The notes below the pieces were generated by a model, which was not told where the DNA came from, ran no database searches, and was given only the letters and a program-made list of their open reading frames with translations. Shown one piece after another: positions 4,968-6,171 of a stretch of DNA of 6,171 bases (position 1 is the stretch's first letter; every line of letters begins with the position of its first letter). The stretch spans positions 1 through 6,171 of the forward strand of contig JAJZPJ010000156.1 in assembly GCA_021811225.1 (NCBI GenBank), given 5' to 3'. Source of the stretch: Pseudomonadota bacterium (GTDB taxonomy: Bacteria > Pseudomonadota > Gammaproteobacteria > Burkholderiales > Rhodocyclaceae). The position numbers and the translations under genes were made by a program.

Positions 4968-5838
4968 TAAGGATTCGATCCTGGTAGCCCGACCGGAAAT
5001 TCACCGCGTGCCGGTGGATTCCTCGGCCTTCGGCGTCGTCGAGAAGCCCCTGTCTACCGCCGAGAAGCTGTTCGGGAATCCCGCCCTGCGCAAGACGCTG
5101 ATCCTGATCGTGCTGGCGCTGATGTGGGAGGTCGGGGCGCGGATATTGAACAGCGAATTGCTCTTTCCGACCTTCAGCGCGACTCTGGCCGCCTTCTTCA
5201 AGGGCATGGTCAACGGCGAATTGCTGCGCCACGTCTGGGTCTCGCTCAAGGTGCTGCTCACCGGCTATGCGATCGGCATTGCCATCGCGGCGCTGCTCAC
5301 CGGAATCGGCATCGTCTCGCGGGTGGGCAACGATATCCTGGAAACCCTGACCGCGATGTTCAACCCGCTGCCGGCCATCGCGCTCTTGCCGATCGCGCTG
5401 ATCTGGTTCGGCCTGGGCAACGCCAGCCTGATCGCGGTGCTGGTGCATTCGGTGGTCTGGGCGGTGGCGCTCAACACCCACTCGGGCTTCCGCTCCGTCT
5501 CTAGCACGCAGCGCATGGTCGGCAAGAACTATGGCCTGGGGGGCTTCTCCTACGTCGCGAAGATCCTGATTCCGGCCGCCTTCCCGAGCATCCTGACCGG
5601 CCTGAAGATCGGCTGGGCCTTCGCCTGGCGCACGCTGATCGCGTCGGAACTGGTGTTCGGCGTCAGCTCCGGATCGGGCGGCCTGGGCTGGTACATCTAC
5701 GAGAACAAGAACGAGCTGGACATTCCCAAGGTATTCGCCGGACTCCTGACGGTGATCCTGATCGGGCTCCTGGTCGAGAACCTGATCTTCCGCGTGATCG
5801 AGAACAGGACGGTACGCAAATGGGGCATGCAGCACTGA
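4960..5838 (+). CDS. ABC transporter inner-membrane permease, taurine/sulfonate/nitrate type
   Basis: This 292-residue protein is a full-length SsuC/TauC/NrtB-type permease. A polar N-terminal tail of about 45 residues precedes membrane segments at roughly 46-62, 96-120, 137-151, 156-172, 211-228 and 257-280. FNPLPAIALLPIALIWFGLG (134-153) is the characteristic block of this permease branch. The cytoplasmic coupling (EAA-type) loop is at about 189-218, with GKNYGLGG followed by ILIPAAFPSILTG. ASELVFGVSSGSGGLG (228-243) is the other conserved block near the last helices. It would form a homodimer engaging two copies of the ATPase. This is the last gene of the operon in the window, and the sequence beyond it has no coding character. 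Confidence 0.93.
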   Translation: MSDKDSILVARPEIHRVPVDSSAFGVVEKPLSTAEKLFGNPALRKTLILIVLALMWEVGARILNSELLFPTFSATLAAFFKGMVNGELLRHVWVSLKVLLTGYAIGIAIAALLTGIGIVSRVGNDILETLTAMFNPLPAIALLPIALIWFGLGNASLIAVLVHSVVWAVALNTHSGFRSVSSTQRMVGKNYGLGGFSYVAKILIPAAFPSILTGLKIGWAFAWRTLIASELVFGVSSGSGGLGWYIYENKNELDIPKVFAGLLTVILIGLLVENLIFRVIENRTVRKWGMQH

Positions 5839-5855
5839 ACCGGAGAGTCGCGGTG

Positions 5856-5875
5856 CGCCGCTGGCGTTGGCGGTG
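5856..5875 (+). terminator. Possible weak 3' hairpin after the permease gene
   Basis: CGCCGC (5856-5861) can pair with GCGGTG (5870-5875), one of the pairs being a G-T wobble, around an 8-base loop. What follows is an A/T-rich stretch starting GCAATATTAGTTT rather than a clean T-run. It is the nearest thing to a transcription stop for the operon, but Rho-dependent termination in the unpaired A/T-rich tail is at least as likely. Confidence 0.25.
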
Positions 5876-6069
5876 GCAATATTAGTTTGTGCATCAAATA
5901 GTATTAGTATTGGAATTTTTGAACGCTTATTTTTTACTTATCGTATTTACGGCATGATCTTTTCAATTATTCGAGACAAAAGTACCCGCAAATTTTGCTT
6001 TACTTCGTGAGAGGCGTTTTCCACCAGGACACAGCGGCGGGATGCGGCGCCTCTGAACAATGCGGTCCC

Positions 6070-6098
6070 TTGACAAGCAATGAGCCGCGCCCTAAACT
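6070..6098 (+). promoter_or_regulatory. Probable sigma70-type promoter directed out of the window
   Basis: A perfect -35 box TTGACA (6070-6075) is followed after exactly 17 bases by TAAACT (6093-6098), which matches four of six positions of TATAAT including the first two and last. Transcription would begin near 6105 and run rightwards into whatever lies beyond 6171. The transcript would have a leader of at least 65 bases without a convincing start codon in the window. Confidence 0.55.
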
Positions 6099-6171
6099 TG
6101 GAATCAGTCATAGATGTCATCTAGTAGCTATAAGTAATATAGAAGACTTAGCCACGAGCCGCTGAACAGAT

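Larger units (their letters stand above)
5839..6171. other. Gene-free, partly A+T-rich region after the operon
   Basis: I see no gene in this stretch on either strand. Base composition changes abruptly near 5877: by hand count 5881-6000 is about 71% A+T, against roughly 35-40% in the genes before it. It contains a tandem TAGTAT repeat (5899-5910), T-runs at 5916-5920 and 5930-5935, and a 7-base inverted repeat AGAGGCG (6010-6016)/CGCCTCT (6048-6054) with a 31-base gap. It ends with a promoter-like pair at 6070-6098. The A+T content could mark a horizontally acquired junction, a regulatory region for the next gene, or simply an intergenic spacer. Confidence 0.6.

Noticed and set aside
4927..5835. 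A 302-codon minus-strand open frame opposite the permease gene
   Set aside because: It mirrors the permease almost exactly; the product is a low-complexity, Gln/Asp/Arg-rich chain with no family features.
6010..6054. Inverted repeat AGAGGCG/CGCCTCT as a terminator or insertion-element end
   Set aside because: The 31-base gap is too large for an intrinsic terminator, there is no T-run after it, and no flanking direct repeat or transposase is seen.
6114..6137. Seven-codon open frame (ATG to TAA) after the promoter at 6070-6098, a possible leader peptide
   Set aside because: There is only a GGAA about 10 bases upstream, no regulatory codon run such as repeated identical amino acids, and no attenuator stem visible after it.

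Overview
This GC-rich window (roughly 60-65% G+C in the genes) looks like chromosomal DNA of a proteobacterium, most probably a beta- or gammaproteobacterium; that placement is an inference from protein style, base composition and operon layout, with no rRNA or marker gene to confirm it. All eight genes I can support lie on the + strand, are tightly packed, and appear to form one catabolic operon or two abutting ones. Layout: a structured leader (1-71) with two small hairpins; a two-subunit UxaA-family lyase (72-353 and 406-1575) that best fits (2R)-sulfolactate sulfo-lyase SuyA/SuyB; three genes of a succinate dehydrogenase/fumarate reductase-like complex (iron-sulfur subunit 1582-2328, then two small heme-type membrane anchors 2325-2665 and 2663-3016, with start/stop overlaps), but no flavoprotein; an 84-bp gap with a hairpin; a taurine/sulfonate/nitrate-type ABC importer (periplasmic binding protein 3102-4097, a strong hairpin, ATPase 4164-4967, permease 4960-5838); and finally a gene-free tail of about 330 bp (5839-6171) that turns sharply A+T-rich and ends with a well-formed sigma70-type promoter pointing out of the window. 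Working model (inference): the ABC importer brings in a small sulfonate such as sulfolactate, SuyAB splits (2R)-sulfolactate into pyruvate and sulfite, and the Sdh/Frd-like complex, together with a flavoprotein expected outside the window, passes electrons between a hydroxy-acid (possibly (S)-sulfolactate) and the quinone pool. The most interesting point is the insertion of a flavoprotein-less, probably di-heme Sdh/Frd-type module between a sulfo-lyase and a sulfonate-type importer. It suggests a quinone-linked step in sulfolactate (or related 2-hydroxy acid) metabolism that I do not recognise as a standard described pathway. No tRNA, rRNA, CRISPR array, insertion sequence or transposase was seen.
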